Source: Ectocarpus siliculosus (taxonomy: Eukaryota; Sar; Phaeophyceae; Ectocarpales; Ectocarpaceae). From it: a stretch of DNA of 15,333 nucleotides. The position numbers and the translations under genes are program-made. Positions 1 through 13,315 of the stretch are shown here, one piece after another (positions within the stretch are counted from its first letter, which is position 1; the number at the start of each line of letters is the position of its first letter). The DNA is taken from positions 8,848,813-8,864,145 of the forward strand of contig FN649727.1 of assembly GCA_000310025.1 (NCBI GenBank), given 5' to 3'. Under the pieces are notes generated by a model. The model was not told where the DNA came from. It did no database searches and saw only the letters and a list, made by a program, of their open reading frames with translations.

Positions 1-3880
<3,880 letters not shown>

Positions 3881-4059
3881 CTCGCCGCCGATACCGTCGC
3901 GTACGCCGGCCGTTTGCTGTGAATCAAAGAATTAAACAACACGCGGAACAGAGAGGCACACACCAAACACATCAAAATATCTCTTCGTGCGCTGAATCAT
4001 GCCGAGAAACATAACCACAGCAATTGCTCCGGGAAGACTCTATTTACCCGCTGGTCGCC
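3881..4059. other. region upstream of the NB-ARC-TPR gene
   Basis: This is the short stretch between the proposed start codon at 3880 and repeat copy A. I see no TATA box or other promoter element I can defend. A possible acceptor (minus strand, ttgattcacag, about 3917-3927) may reflect a 5' untranslated intron. Confidence 0.4.
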
Positions 4060-5235
4060 AAGCTGCTGCACCACGATAGTCATGTACATGCTGCTGCACC
4101 AGATTGTGTTGAATAACAACAAAAGTTCTGAGGGGGTCACTGATTCTGATTTGTACCCGCGGGGTAAGACCCTTTTCTCACAACAAGCAACAAGCGAACT
4201 TGAACTTGCTTCTTTTTCAGCAGCGGCGCATCGCGGCTATTGTTTTGCGTGAGCGCGAAAAATTGTGCCGCAGACCATCTACTTGCCACGAACAGCAGCT
4301 GCGGCTGTGTTGCGCAACATCAAAAGTATCCCCCAGAACATCTAGGTTGGACCATGCTAACGTGGCGGAAAAAATGCTACGACTTCGGTGAACGTTATTA
4401 TATATATTTTAGCGGAAGAAAAAAATGCGGAAAAGAACAAAAAATCGTGGGACCACGCAAGAAAACCAGCTTGCTTGCCAGATTGCAAGGCGACCCGTGG
4501 AACTTCTGTGGGGCGCATGGCACCTATCTTCCTGTCTCGCCAATTCGTCGGGCGTACCCTACCAGCCTACGACAAATGCGCGAAGCCAGGCCGCTGCTGG
4601 AGGAACGTATCTAAAGTTTTGTGACGGAATAACGCCCGAATTCTCTCCCCTTTCCCTCACCAATGCACCCTCAATTTGCAGGCGAGGTGGGCACGAAGTG
4701 GAGCTGAAACCCATCTTTTTGAGTATAACAATGCACACCCTGGCTATGATTGTTGATCGCCTGCCGTGCAAAGTGTCATGTGTGGGCTGGGTGCGCCATT
4801 TTCATTTTGTTGGTCGGTGGATCGTACATCAAACAGTCGGGTCAAGCGTGGGGTACGTATCCCAGGACCGTTCTGCGCGGAGGAGGAAGACACACGGCAA
4901 CCAGAGAGACCGAGCGCAGCCTGCAGCACAGCAGCAGTACCGTTACTTCCCACAACAATGCCAACCCACCGCCAAGGTCTCCATCCCCTGCATGATGTCG
5001 GTGGCCCCTGTGAGGAGAAGGAAAGAGGGCTGCTGGAGGTGTCGTGTACTGGTCAGAAACATCAGTAGCGGCAGAGCCGACAACCTACAGCAGTATATTT
5101 ATGTACATCGCAACCCGCGACGTGCGGCGCCCTTCAAGGTTAGGGTTTAGCTGCTGCCGCTGCTAGTGCTGCAGCTGCTGCTGCTTGTAGAACTCGGTTT
5201 GAGGACTTGAGGACTGGGGAAGGCGGCAGATACAA
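4060..5235 (+). repeat. dispersed repeat family, copy A (about 1.2 kb)
   Basis: This is collinear with 10391-11545. Well-conserved blocks include the run GATTGTTGATCGCCTGCCGT (near 4749), a block around GGAACTTCTGTGGGGCGCA (near 4500), a GGTCGGTGG/AACAGTCGGGT block (near 4812-4845), and GAGGTG(T)CGTGTACTGGTCAG (near 5035). The similarity continues through a CTG-rich tract (5148-5192) and fades near 5235. Borders are approximate, and I found no terminal repeats or target duplication. The 241-codon open frame inside it is not kept intact in copy B, so I treat the element as non-coding. It could be a non-autonomous element or a decayed transposon part. Confidence 0.7.
5148..5192 (+). repeat. CTG-rich tract in repeat copy A
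   Basis: An imperfect run of CTG/CTA/CCG triplets at the same relative place as the pure CTG run in copy B (11463-11483). It is therefore an old internal part of the element. Confidence 0.7.
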
Positions 5236-5504
5236 TACGGAGGCGCTTCTATGGAAAAATAAAATTGCCGCCACCGTTCTCGGAATTGTTCGGGTACATG
5301 TATTGCTGTACAGGCACAGCAAGAATACACACAAGACAGGAGGAAAGGTTGGCAGGTGCGCTTCTACTGGATCGGGAGGTGGAACATTTTTTTTTTAGTT
5401 TTGAGAAAAACATTACCTCCAGCCAGGCTCGTGCGTTGCTATACCATTGACTGGTTTACCATACAGCAGCGTTGAGGTGTGGGGGGCACCAGTGTGATTT
5501 ACAA
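5236..5504. other. unassigned stretch between repeat copy A and the minisatellite
   Basis: No open frame with a recognisable product. It contains a T9 run near 5389 and is otherwise featureless. Confidence 0.5.
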
Positions 5505-5702
5505 AGAGGGGGGGTGGAGTTCATCATCAGCTGGAGAAGGGAAGTGGTGTTCATCATGGAGAGGGGGGGTGGTATTCATCGTCATTAGCTAAAGAGGGGT
5601 GGTGTTCATATCAGCTAGAGACGGGGGTGGTGTTCATCATGGAGAGGGGTGGTGGTGTTCATCGTCATTAGCTAAAGAGGGGTGGTGTTCATATCAGCTA
5701 TT
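5505..5702 (+). repeat. G-rich minisatellite, about seven degenerate units, higher-order period 83 nt
   Basis: Units of about 25-33 nt share the core GAGGGGTGGTGTTCATC and end in AGCTA or ATGGA. Blocks of three units recur with an 83-nt period (for example CATGGAGAGG at 5555 and 5638). The strand asymmetry is strong: G-rich on plus, C-rich on minus. Confidence 0.85.
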
Positions 5703-5895
5703 AATAGCAGCGCAAAATATATATAAATGTTCCTCTGGTTCGAGCGTTGATTGAGGCAAACGCGTGTGATGGTTGACCAGACTAGTACGGAACACACAGG
5801 TGGCACCCTAGGCCCTCGCACACAAGTATGGAGAGGTTTACAGCAGTACATGCATAATCAATTCTAGCAGCGTGTTGGTGTGCCTCTGTCCTCTC

Positions 5896-5972
5896 TCTTG
5901 CTGAGAGACCCCGATTTATGGGAACAAAATCTTGTCGATAAATCTTGATCTTGGCCAAGATCTGCCAGTTTC
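5896..5972 (+). repeat. left arm of the inverted repeat
   Basis: Contains TTTATGGGAACAAAATCTTG and the perfect 16-bp palindrome GATCTTGGCCAAGATC (5947-5962). A diverged direct copy of the core (GATGTATGGGAGCGAAAGC) follows at 5975, 62 nt on, and AAATCTTG recurs several times to 6117, so this arm is itself a degenerate array. Confidence 0.5.
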
Positions 5973-6119
5973 ACGATGTATGGGAGCGAAAGCTTCCGAT
6001 ATATCTTGGCCAACATTTTTCGAGGCCCGAAATCTGCCCTTTCGAACAAATCTTGACCCAAGATCTGTCGAAACGAGCCTTCCGACAAATCTTGAGGCGG
6101 TGTAACAAATCTTGCCTAG

Positions 6120-6840
6120 GTGCGGCGCGATCACCGAAGGTCAGTCAATCTAATCGTCCATAACGCCATGAAGTCTGCACGTGGCACACTCGCAAGGGTC
6201 TCTAACGCACCCTGGCATCACTGTGTCGGCGCCACGGGCGCCGACAGCGAACCAAAACAACCCACAAAGGCGGTCGAAAAAAATGCGCATTTGCCCTGGC
6301 TCGTTCCGCGTGCGTCACCACCAGTCTCTCGAGGGACCGTTCAAAGAGTACTTTATTTTGAAGTAGAAAAATAGAGGAGGAGGGACGTTTTGCCAACACT
6401 GCTCTGTCGTGTGCGACGCTTCTATCTCTTCATCGAATCACCCCGCACCCAACCCGTTTGCACCCGAGCCAAATCCGTGAGTGCAGATGACAGCGCCGGA
6501 GGTTTGACCTCGGTATGCTTGCCACATAGTGAGATACGTGCATGGGTGTCATCGGCCTCGGGTTGATGCACTTTCTTGTCAGTTGGACAGCAATGAAACA
6601 ATTTTTGTTTCTCCGCTTGACATGATCTCGTGGGCAAACGGCTTCTATTTTGCACCGCAGGTAGGCGCCCATCGCTAGTACCCACCCACAGTGTTGAGGC
6701 AATACAGCTGGGGGAGGGACGCCCCTAATACAACTGCGTCATGCTCCCTTTTCGCCACACCTCGGCATTTTCTGTGGACCAAATGGCCGTTGTGCCTTTA
6801 TCAACTTCAAGCAGAAGAGAGGAACAACACGCCGCTTTTT
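6120..6840. other. interior of the candidate inverted-repeat element
   Basis: Only short open frames on both strands, none recognisable. No coding claim. Confidence 0.45.
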
Positions 6841-6899
6841 CAACATTCAAGATATTTCCCCCATAAATCGCGATACTGCAAATCTTCGCGGAGATATAT

Positions 6900-6977
6900 T
6901 ATGACCAAATCTTGGGTCAAAATGCCACGATATATTTGCAACATTATGTTTCCATAAAGAAGGGTCTGATGACAAGA
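6900..6977 (-). repeat. right arm of the inverted repeat
   Basis: On the minus strand this reads AGACCCTTCTTTATGGAAAC and then ATAATGTTGC, matching the left arm. A second core (GATTTATGGGGGAAATATCT, minus strand from 6869) lies 91 nt further inward, mirroring the doubled core of the left arm. Confidence 0.5.
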
Positions 6978-8480
6978 TAAAAAAAAAATGACGACGCTGC
7001 TCACAACCGCCAAAAGTTCCTTTCTGCTCTCCTGTCGCTCTCCCGGTGGTGTGTGTATGGGTGTCGCCCGCCCCCCTTGTCCATGTTTCCTGTCTCTGTG
7101 TAGTGTGTGTCTTGCCCACAGTAGCACCTGCTGCTGAGCACACAGCAGCCGAGAACCAACAAAATCACACCTGCCCCGGTTTTTTGGGGGGGACGCTGCT
7201 CGCTTCCCGACTGTAACTTCGGCGCAGATGCCTTCAATACTCGATGCACTGTATTGTACACCGATTTAGCTGGAAGCAGTTGTCATCACTCAGGCAAAAT
7301 GTTCCTTCTACTTCTACTTCTACTTCTACTTGTTGGGCACACAAGTCTCAGATTCTCGCTTGGTGCCTAGATGGTGAAATGGGCTCCAGTCTCGTGGGGC
7401 TTTATGACCCGGCACGACGCAGAAAAAGGCTGTGTACTTTGCCCCCCTGTCTACTGTAGTACTAGATAGCGGGGTAATGAACCGCGGGTGACGACTCAAT
7501 ACCTTGCAGTAGTCTATCTGCGATGCTGCGAGATACGCTGCTTTCCTGACAGCAACGCAGCAACCTAGCACTCAGCGCGCGGAATTCATCGCGGAACAAT
7601 ATTCGAACATATCTGCCACGACCTTGTACCCGCTCCCGCTGGAAGCTTGTTGAAAAAAAAGCGTTCGGCACAGCCTGCAGAAAACACACGCCGCGTCTGT
7701 CTGCTGGGATTATCAGTTGTGTTTTTTTACCAGAGGGCGCAAAAGGTTTCGTTTTCCGATGACCCGCCCTCTCCCCACACGCCAAAGCAACAGCAATGAC
7801 AATGACACCCGCCACGAGCTGTGTGTATGGCTCCCTTCCCTCGCGAGTGTGTTGCGTGTTTAGCTTTCTTAGTGCTTCCTCCGCTTCCCCCGGGTTGTAA
7901 ACCGAGCAACTATTAATAATAATAACTGCTTCGTGTGTTGTGTGTGTAGGAGATGTCCGCTTTTTTGTGTTCCTTTACTTCTCGTCCAACTCCCGGGGAC
8001 GAGGGCAAGAATTTTCAATGAACTTGGGTACAGATGCGTGTCTACCACGGTCATCTGTTGTCAGAGCGCTACGAAACCGGTGTGACGGAGGGTGCCCGAA
8101 TTAGCTTCCTCCTCACAACCCAGCAGACTGTAAATCGGTGCTGTACAGACCTCGTTCTCGTCTAATACAGGCGAAAATATGTTGACGTACCATTCCCCGG
8201 GGGGGTTGCGGAAGGGGCGCTCTACAGCGCGATGGTTGAAACAGCCCGATATTTAGAGCCTTTGTCCCTCCTTGAGAAAGAAGGGAAGAAATATCGCGCT
8301 TCGCCCTCCGCGGCTCATTATAAAAAACATTTTTTTTGCAAAACAAGAAGCACTCCTATTGGGCCGCTCTGCAAACAAACTATTCATGGCTTCGACAGCA
8401 GTACCGCAAACGACGGAGAGATGGCACCGGGGTGGGTGCATACAACATCGCTGAAATCCTTGAGGCTCGCTGTGTGTAGT
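6978..8480. other. intergenic sequence without a supported gene
   Basis: Contains a few short simple repeats. The longest minus-strand frame (7462-7815, 117 codons) shows no domain and starts at a poor context, so I do not call it. Confidence 0.5.
7305..7331 (+). repeat. (CTTCTA)4.5 hexanucleotide microsatellite
   Basis: Four perfect CTTCTA units plus CTT. Confidence 0.9.
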
Positions 8481-8486
8481 TCATTG

Positions 8487-8545
8487 GGCATCGCACCGGT
8501 CGGAGCGATCGCACCGGGGTGCGAACAAAAGACGAGGGAAAACAC
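8487..8545 (+). repeat. short dispersed repeat, copy 2
   Basis: Partner of positions 1-60. Nearby at 8414-8429 lies a 16-nt block, CGGAGAGATGGCACCG, that recurs inverted at 9896-9911. The three sites together suggest fragments of one repeat. Confidence 0.4.
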
Positions 8546-8652
8546 TAAAGCACACTTCTCCCTTCTTCCCCTCGCTCCTCGACAAGCTTTTGCTTAGACA
8601 TGGGTTGTAGTGAAGGGGGGGGTCTTTCTGGCGAGCAGGGCTAGACTCACCC

Positions 8653-8877
8653 TCAAGGGATGACCGAAACCTTCTTGCTGCTACGCTCCGCCGCGAGGCG
8701 TGCGTGTGGTGGTTTAGTTGGGTCGGCACTGATGGGGTCAGGCGGGAAAATGTAGATGCGCGGGCCTTTCTGGCCGTCGGCGTAGGCAGCGATGCCCATC
8801 TCATTTTTGTGCGCGGAGGCAGACATCATCAGAAAGGTGGACGGGCACTTCACGGCCCTAGGTTTGCTAGAGGGAGC
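8653..8877 (-). CDS. coding-like fragment, unknown product (possible terminal exon or pseudogene remnant)
   Basis: The open frame reads KCPSTFLMMSASAHKNEMGI, continues through KGPRIYIFPPDPISADPTKP and ends in SSKKVSVIP before a TGA at 8653-8655. Codons are rich in C/G at the third position, as in the two firm genes. There is no good ATG at its start: it opens after a stop near 8883, and minus-strand acceptor-like sites (ctccctctag, about 8866-8875) would let it be a last exon. I do not recognise the protein and find no partner exon upstream. It could equally be a chance frame. Confidence 0.3.
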   Translation of the reverse strand, partial: APSSKPRAVKCPSTFLMMSASAHKNEMGIAAYADGQKGPRIYIFPPDPISADPTKPPHARLAAERSSKKVSVIP

Positions 8878-9661
8878 TGTAGTGCCTCAGTAACCTGGCT
8901 TCGCCATCAAAGGAGGAGGGAGCAAGTGGCGACGAGCTGAACTGGGCTGGTTGACCCTTCGGCGCGAGAATTTTTATTTTTTCAGACCAAGAACCTTGAG
9001 TGCAACGAGGGAGAAAGCGAGGAACCGACTGGGAAGGACAGCAACGAGAGCATGTACGGACGGAGCAGATCGAGTGGCGTTCTGCTCGGGCTGACTACAG
9101 CGGCGCCGGATGGAGCAGCGGCACCGGAGCATGCGGACGACATCGACCCGTGGGGCACGGAGAAACATTTCTATTCTGTCTGTCTGTGTTGTCATTTTTT
9201 TCGGTTTTTTTTCTGACTTTCGGTGTTGGTTTTGTGTGATGACGTCGTCACTGGTTTTGTAGAGAGAACCGTCAGAGATGGCGTGGCTAACCCGGGTGCC
9301 TTGGTTTTGTGCCTGATCGTGGAAGACCCCTTCAATGTGGAACGATTCTTAGCTAGTGTCGATATTTTCACTGCAGTGCCTAACACAGACGATCGGGAGA
9401 GATTCGGGTGATTGTCAATTACTATCATGGCCTGGTTTGTTGTTCTTTTTCACTGTACGTCCGCAGACACATTCTGACAGCACTTCAGACAGCAGCTTTG
9501 TGCCCCGCCAGCTTCTTGTTCCATGCCTACCATGGTGTTTTTGTACAGACAGCGCTTCAGACAGCAGTATGCTGTAGTCGGCAATGTCGTTTTGGTACAG
9601 AGTGTGACAGGCAGGGGGTGATGCTACTGTAGTCGAACGGTGGGACGGACGTGCAGTTCAG

Positions 9662-9677
9662 TTTTTTTTTTTTTTTT
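9662..9677 (+). repeat. T16 homopolymer
   Basis: Sixteen consecutive T. It could be a retroposon tail on the minus strand, but no such body is recognisable beside it. Confidence 0.85.
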
Positions 9678-9871
9678 AGGCACGCATATTTGCATATGCG
9701 GTGCTCCAGGGATTTTAGGTGTACCCCTTCGGGCTCTTGTATACCTTGTTCTTTTACGTGTGTGTGCGTGTTCTTTACATCCTCAGATGGCTCTAGCACT
9801 CTCGTGACCACGGGCTCAGAGTCTTTGCTAGATTTTGGCATTTAGCAATTGGCATACGGTTTAATGTGAAG

Positions 9872-9894
9872 ACAACAACAACAACAACAACAAC
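9872..9894 (+). repeat. (ACA)n trinucleotide microsatellite
   Basis: Between seven and eight uninterrupted units, about 65 nt before repeat copy C. Confidence 0.9.
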
Positions 9895-9959
9895 TCGGTG
9901 CCATCTCTCCGCCTTTGACGGCACCGTCCTCGGAAAGTTTCGAGTACCGGTCTGTCGCA

Positions 9960-10390
9960 ACAACACAGGCGTGGCGGTAAATAAAAAAGGCGTGACGCGC
10001 AAGAGTTACCTAGCCAGGCCACGCGCGGAACTTCTCTGGGGTTGCATATATCTTCGTGTCTCGCAAATTCGTCGGCTGTACGGGCCCCCTCGTGCTAAAA
10101 CGACAAATTTGCATAAAAAACCGGCTGGTTTTAAGGATCTGAAGTAGACGATAGTGCGGCGAAGCTGGAACTCCTCGTTATTGAGTAAATACAAGGTGCA
10201 CCCTGGCTATGATTGTCGATCGCCTGCCGTGCTCATTGTCGTGTGTGTGCATGTGCGCATGCATGCACAGCATTAGCAGCAGCATTTTGTTGCGGCATGT
10301 GATGGGCATCTTGGCATTGTTGTGTGTTGTGGAACCGCATGATAAAAGTCGGGTGCGGGAGTGGGGATACGCTCCCCGCTGTGCACGAAT
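9960..10390 (+). repeat. dispersed repeat family, copy C (partial)
   Basis: Similar to about 4360-4890 of copy A, but more diverged. It keeps the CGCGGAACTTCTCTGGGG block (near 10024), CGCAAATTCGTCGGCTGTA, the GATTGTCGATCGCCTGCCGT block with one change (near 10212), and an AGTCGGGT...GTGGGGATACG block (near 10348). It stops where copy B starts, so C and B lie head to tail in the same orientation. Confidence 0.6.
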
Positions 10391-11545
10391 TGTAGATTTG
10401 TAGTCATATCATGCTGACGCACCAGTGTTTGAAGTGATTTCTGGTTTGCCAGCACGGAGAGACCCTCATGTGCTCACAAGAAGCAAACACTTGCTACCTT
10501 GGCAAAAGCGGCGGCTGTCGCGCAGTGTGGCATCCAAGCTATGCCGCGAACTAGCTAGTTTGAGGGATGCTACGGACAGCAGCAGCTGCTGTGTTGTGCG
10601 GCTTCAAAATTATGGCGCAGCCATCTAGCTTGAACGGTGCTTCGCGTTTTGAGGTGCTTCCCACTTCGTCTCAGAGTAGACGGCATGCTCCCTCTCGTTT
10701 CACAGACTTCGGCAGAAGAAAACAAATGCGGAAAAGAAAAAAATCGTGGGACAAAACAAGAATATCACCTTGCTTGCTTGCCAGCTTGCACGGCGACGCG
10801 CGGAACTTCTGTGGGGCGCACGGCACATACCTTCCTGTTTCCAAATTCGTCGGCTGTGCCCTACTGCTGTGCCCTTCCAGCCTACGACAAATGCGTGAAG
10901 TCAGGCCGCTGCTGAAGGAATGCATCCAAAAAAGTTCAGAACGCCCGAAGTCTCGAAATCTCTCCGCATTCGCTCACCAATATCGTAGCACGCTCGATTG
11001 GCAGGCGCGGTGGACGGGCGATGGAGCTGGATCCCGGTGATTTTGAGCACAATGCGCGCCCTAGCTATGATTGTTGATCGCCTGCCGTGCGAAAGGACGT
11101 GTGTGTGCTGGATGCATGGCGCCATTCTGCATTTCCATGTTGTTGGTCGGTGGCCCCGTACATCCAACAGTCGGGTGGAGCGTGGGGGTGCATATCTCCG
11201 GACCGTTCTGCGCGCCGGATACCATGATACACCCGAGCGCAGCCCAGCGCGAGCACCCAGAGCAGTGCATTGCCGCTACTCCCCACAACAACTCCAACCG
11301 ACCGCCAACATCTCCATCCCCTGTGAAGAGAAGAAAAGAGGGATGCTGGAGGTGTTGTGTACTGGTCAGCAACAGCAGCAGCGGCAGAACCGACAACCAA
11401 TAGTAAAGTAGGTGTACATCGAACCGGCGTCCTTCAAGCTGTCTAACGGCGGTCAGGGTGATGCTGCTGCTGCTGCTGCTGCTTATTGCATTCGCTTTGA
11501 GAAAGTTGAGGAGTGGGCAGTGGGCAAGGGTGGATTGCTCCGGGC
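10391..11545 (+). repeat. dispersed repeat family, copy B (about 1.15 kb)
   Basis: This is collinear with copy A over its whole length. It starts near AGTCATATCATGCTG (compare AGTCATGTACATGCTG at about 4077), passes the GATTGTTGATCGCCTGCCGT block near 11070, and ends after a pure CTG run and GAGAAAGTTGAGGAGTGGGC. The shared frames around NFCGAHGTYLPVS reflect DNA similarity and do not show a conserved gene, because frames shift elsewhere. Confidence 0.7.
11463..11483 (+). repeat. (CTG)7 microsatellite in repeat copy B
   Basis: About seven perfect CTG triplets. Read as protein it gives a poly-Leu 'signal peptide', which I regard as spurious. Confidence 0.8.
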
Positions 11546-11987
11546 TCCTCGACGCTGCTGCAGTCGCGGGTCGGGAGAAAAAGCGGGGTTGTGGCGATGC
11601 GGTGGCGGTGCGGTGGAGAGCACCGGTAAGAAGGATGTGTGCGACATGCAGACTGTTGCTGCTGCCAGTACATTTTACCATCCGTGCGAAGGGATCTTTA
11701 CTTCTAAATTTACTGTCTCCTCATTGGTTGGAGATGCGCGTGCGCGCGCTCGCTCGGTGAACCTCTTTTTGGTTCTATTCACAAAGCTCTCCTGGGGTGG
11801 GGAAACCCCGGCGCTGTAGCTACATTTCTCCGCACGCCGCGCACGAGGTGCGCGTGCTGTGAAGGACGGACAGGGCGGCCGTGCTACCTTATCGACACGT
11901 AGCCTCTAGAGAGAGCATTGCACAGCGTGGCTTCCACCGTTGGCCACCACAGCAGCGGTCAGTCGTTGATGCAAGGAGGTGAGCGGC
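11546..11987. other. upstream region of the polyQ Cys/His-rich gene
   Basis: No gene and no clear core promoter. A donor-like AGGAG then GTGAGC at 11974-11984 lies just before the proposed ATG, so an upstream exon or 5' untranslated intron is possible. A short upstream frame starts at ATG 11969 and overlaps the main start. Confidence 0.45.
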
Positions 11988-12736
11988 ATGCTGCCGAGCA
12001 CGCGCTCTGCTGGCGGCGCGCATCATGATGCTGATCATGATGCAGGCGCGGATGACTGCGTGGATGGTGCGGCTGGTCGCCAGCACAAGCCGTTGTCGCA
12101 CCCCTTGCCCGCAGCCCCATGCGCGAACACTGGAGAGAGTTCCAACTTCTTGCAGCAAAACCCTCCTCGAGAACGGACAGCGACCTCTTCCGGTAGCGAG
12201 CCGTCGGGCAATTCCCATCTGTCGGTCAGCGGCGCGCCTGGCGGTGTAGCCACCGTCGCGAACACATTTCCTTGCGACACTCCTGCGGCTATCGGAGCGG
12301 CTCGCAGAAGTGTGAGTGGACGTGAATCACCACCAGCGAAACGCCACGCGTCGCAAAGCCCATCATCCCGGCGGAGTTTGGGACGAGATGCAAGAAATTC
12401 ATGCGAGGGCTTCGGGGCCGGTGAACGTCGCGGCAGGGTGCTGCACTCGTTCCTTGCTACAGCTGTGCAGATGTCCCAAGCATCGGAGGCCTTGGGGACG
12501 CCAGGGGAGCTATCAGGTGATGGTTTCGAATTCGCGGAACCACATACGCCCCTGTCGTCTGCCATTGGGGTACATACGGGACCGGGATACTGCTCTACCG
12601 GTACGCACGGGCCGAGTGCACCAATACTACATTCGGAGGTAGAGGGAGTAGCGCAGCTAAACTATGAACGCTCACGCCAACTTGGAGCAATGTTGCCACC
12701 ATGGCAGCGCCTAGCCAACGAAGTGCCGTGGCGACC

Positions 12737-12775
<39 letters not shown>

Positions 12776-13315
12776 ACAGCAGCAACAGCAACAGCTGTCA
12801 GCCGCCGGTTGCTTTGGAGGGGTATGGCCGCCGCCCCGGCCGCCGCCACGGCTTTTGATGGCGCAGCAGGGCGCAGCTGGCGGGGCGGTGTTTCAGCCGC
12901 AGCGGGATAGACGGGTACGTCAGCCACTTCCGCCGCTGCCGTTGCCTGTGCAGCAGAGGACGGCAGGTGGCATCGTCGGTGACGCCCTGAACGGCCATGG
13001 TTTACATCTGGTTTTGCAGCATGGCGCACCGCATGGCTCAGGGACAGGCGGTCATGAGGAGGAAGACGAGGAGGGGGGGGGGGAGGCAAAGGATGCCTCC
13101 AGCGGAAAGCCCGTCCCTGTCATCGTGCCTGCTAATGCTACGTTGGCGAAGCGCAGCTGGTGCTGTTCGAAAAGCAAGACAGTTACTTCGATTTGTCGTG
13201 GGTGTCTCAAACGATGGCATTGCCACGTCGACCATGGGCTGATCGACCTTACCAAGGATCGCTTCATTTGCTGCTTCTGCGATACGAAGACGAAGTCGGC
13301 ATGTCTGTGTCACGC
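11988..13315 (+). CDS. polyQ Cys/His-rich gene exon 1
   Basis: This exon has 442 codons plus two bases. It carries the polyQ tract, the acidic run and most of the first cluster: C392, C393, C403, C406, H411, C412, H413, H416, C428, C429, C431, C439, C441, H442. It ends at CACGC before donor GTGAGT, phase 2. An 11-G run at 13073-13083 lies in the coding sequence, but the frame before and after it is the same open frame. Confidence 0.75.

Larger units (their letters stand above)
5896..6977. mobile_element. candidate inverted-repeat (MITE/foldback-like) element, about 1.08 kb
   Basis: The first 52 nt (5896-5947) align without gaps to the reverse complement of the last 52 nt (6926-6977), with 36 matches by my count. 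The shared core is AGACCC...TTTATGG.AACA.AAT.TTG. A weaker match continues inward to about 5972/6900 through a shared CCAAGAT. No transposase-like frame lies between the arms and I cannot see a target-site duplication, so it would be a non-autonomous, decayed element. Two unrelated A/T-rich arrays facing each other by chance is the alternative. Confidence 0.4.
8880..9959. other. intergenic sequence with simple repeats and one weak coding-like patch
   Basis: The patch 9240-9411 is open on both strands. The plus frame contains VRDGVANPGALVLCLIVEDP and the minus frame TAVKISTLAKNRSTLKGSST. I cannot tell which strand, if either, is real. A 13-nt block, CTTCAGACAGCAG, occurs twice, 72 nt apart (near 9483 and 9555). 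Confidence 0.4.

Noticed and set aside
4425-5150. 241-codon open frame in repeat copy A
   Set aside because: The matching part of copy B does not keep this frame intact, and the translation has no recognisable domain. It is best seen as a chance frame in a repeat.
4060-5235. Solo LTR interpretation of the repeat
   Set aside because: I could not see TG...CA ends, a primer-binding site or a target duplication in any of the three copies.
5505-5702. CRISPR-like array
   Set aside because: The units are degenerate and contiguous with no unique spacers, in a eukaryotic context. It is a minisatellite.
5725-5760. GGTTCGAGC resembling a tRNA T-loop
   Set aside because: The flanking bases do not form a T stem, and no acceptor or anticodon arm can be drawn.
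7462-7815. 117-codon minus-strand frame
   Set aside because: No domain, no supporting splice structure and a mixed composition. Not enough to call a gene.
11458-11760. Frame starting with a poly-Leu 'signal peptide'
   Set aside because: The Leu run is only the (CTG)7 microsatellite of repeat copy B, and the rest shows no domain.
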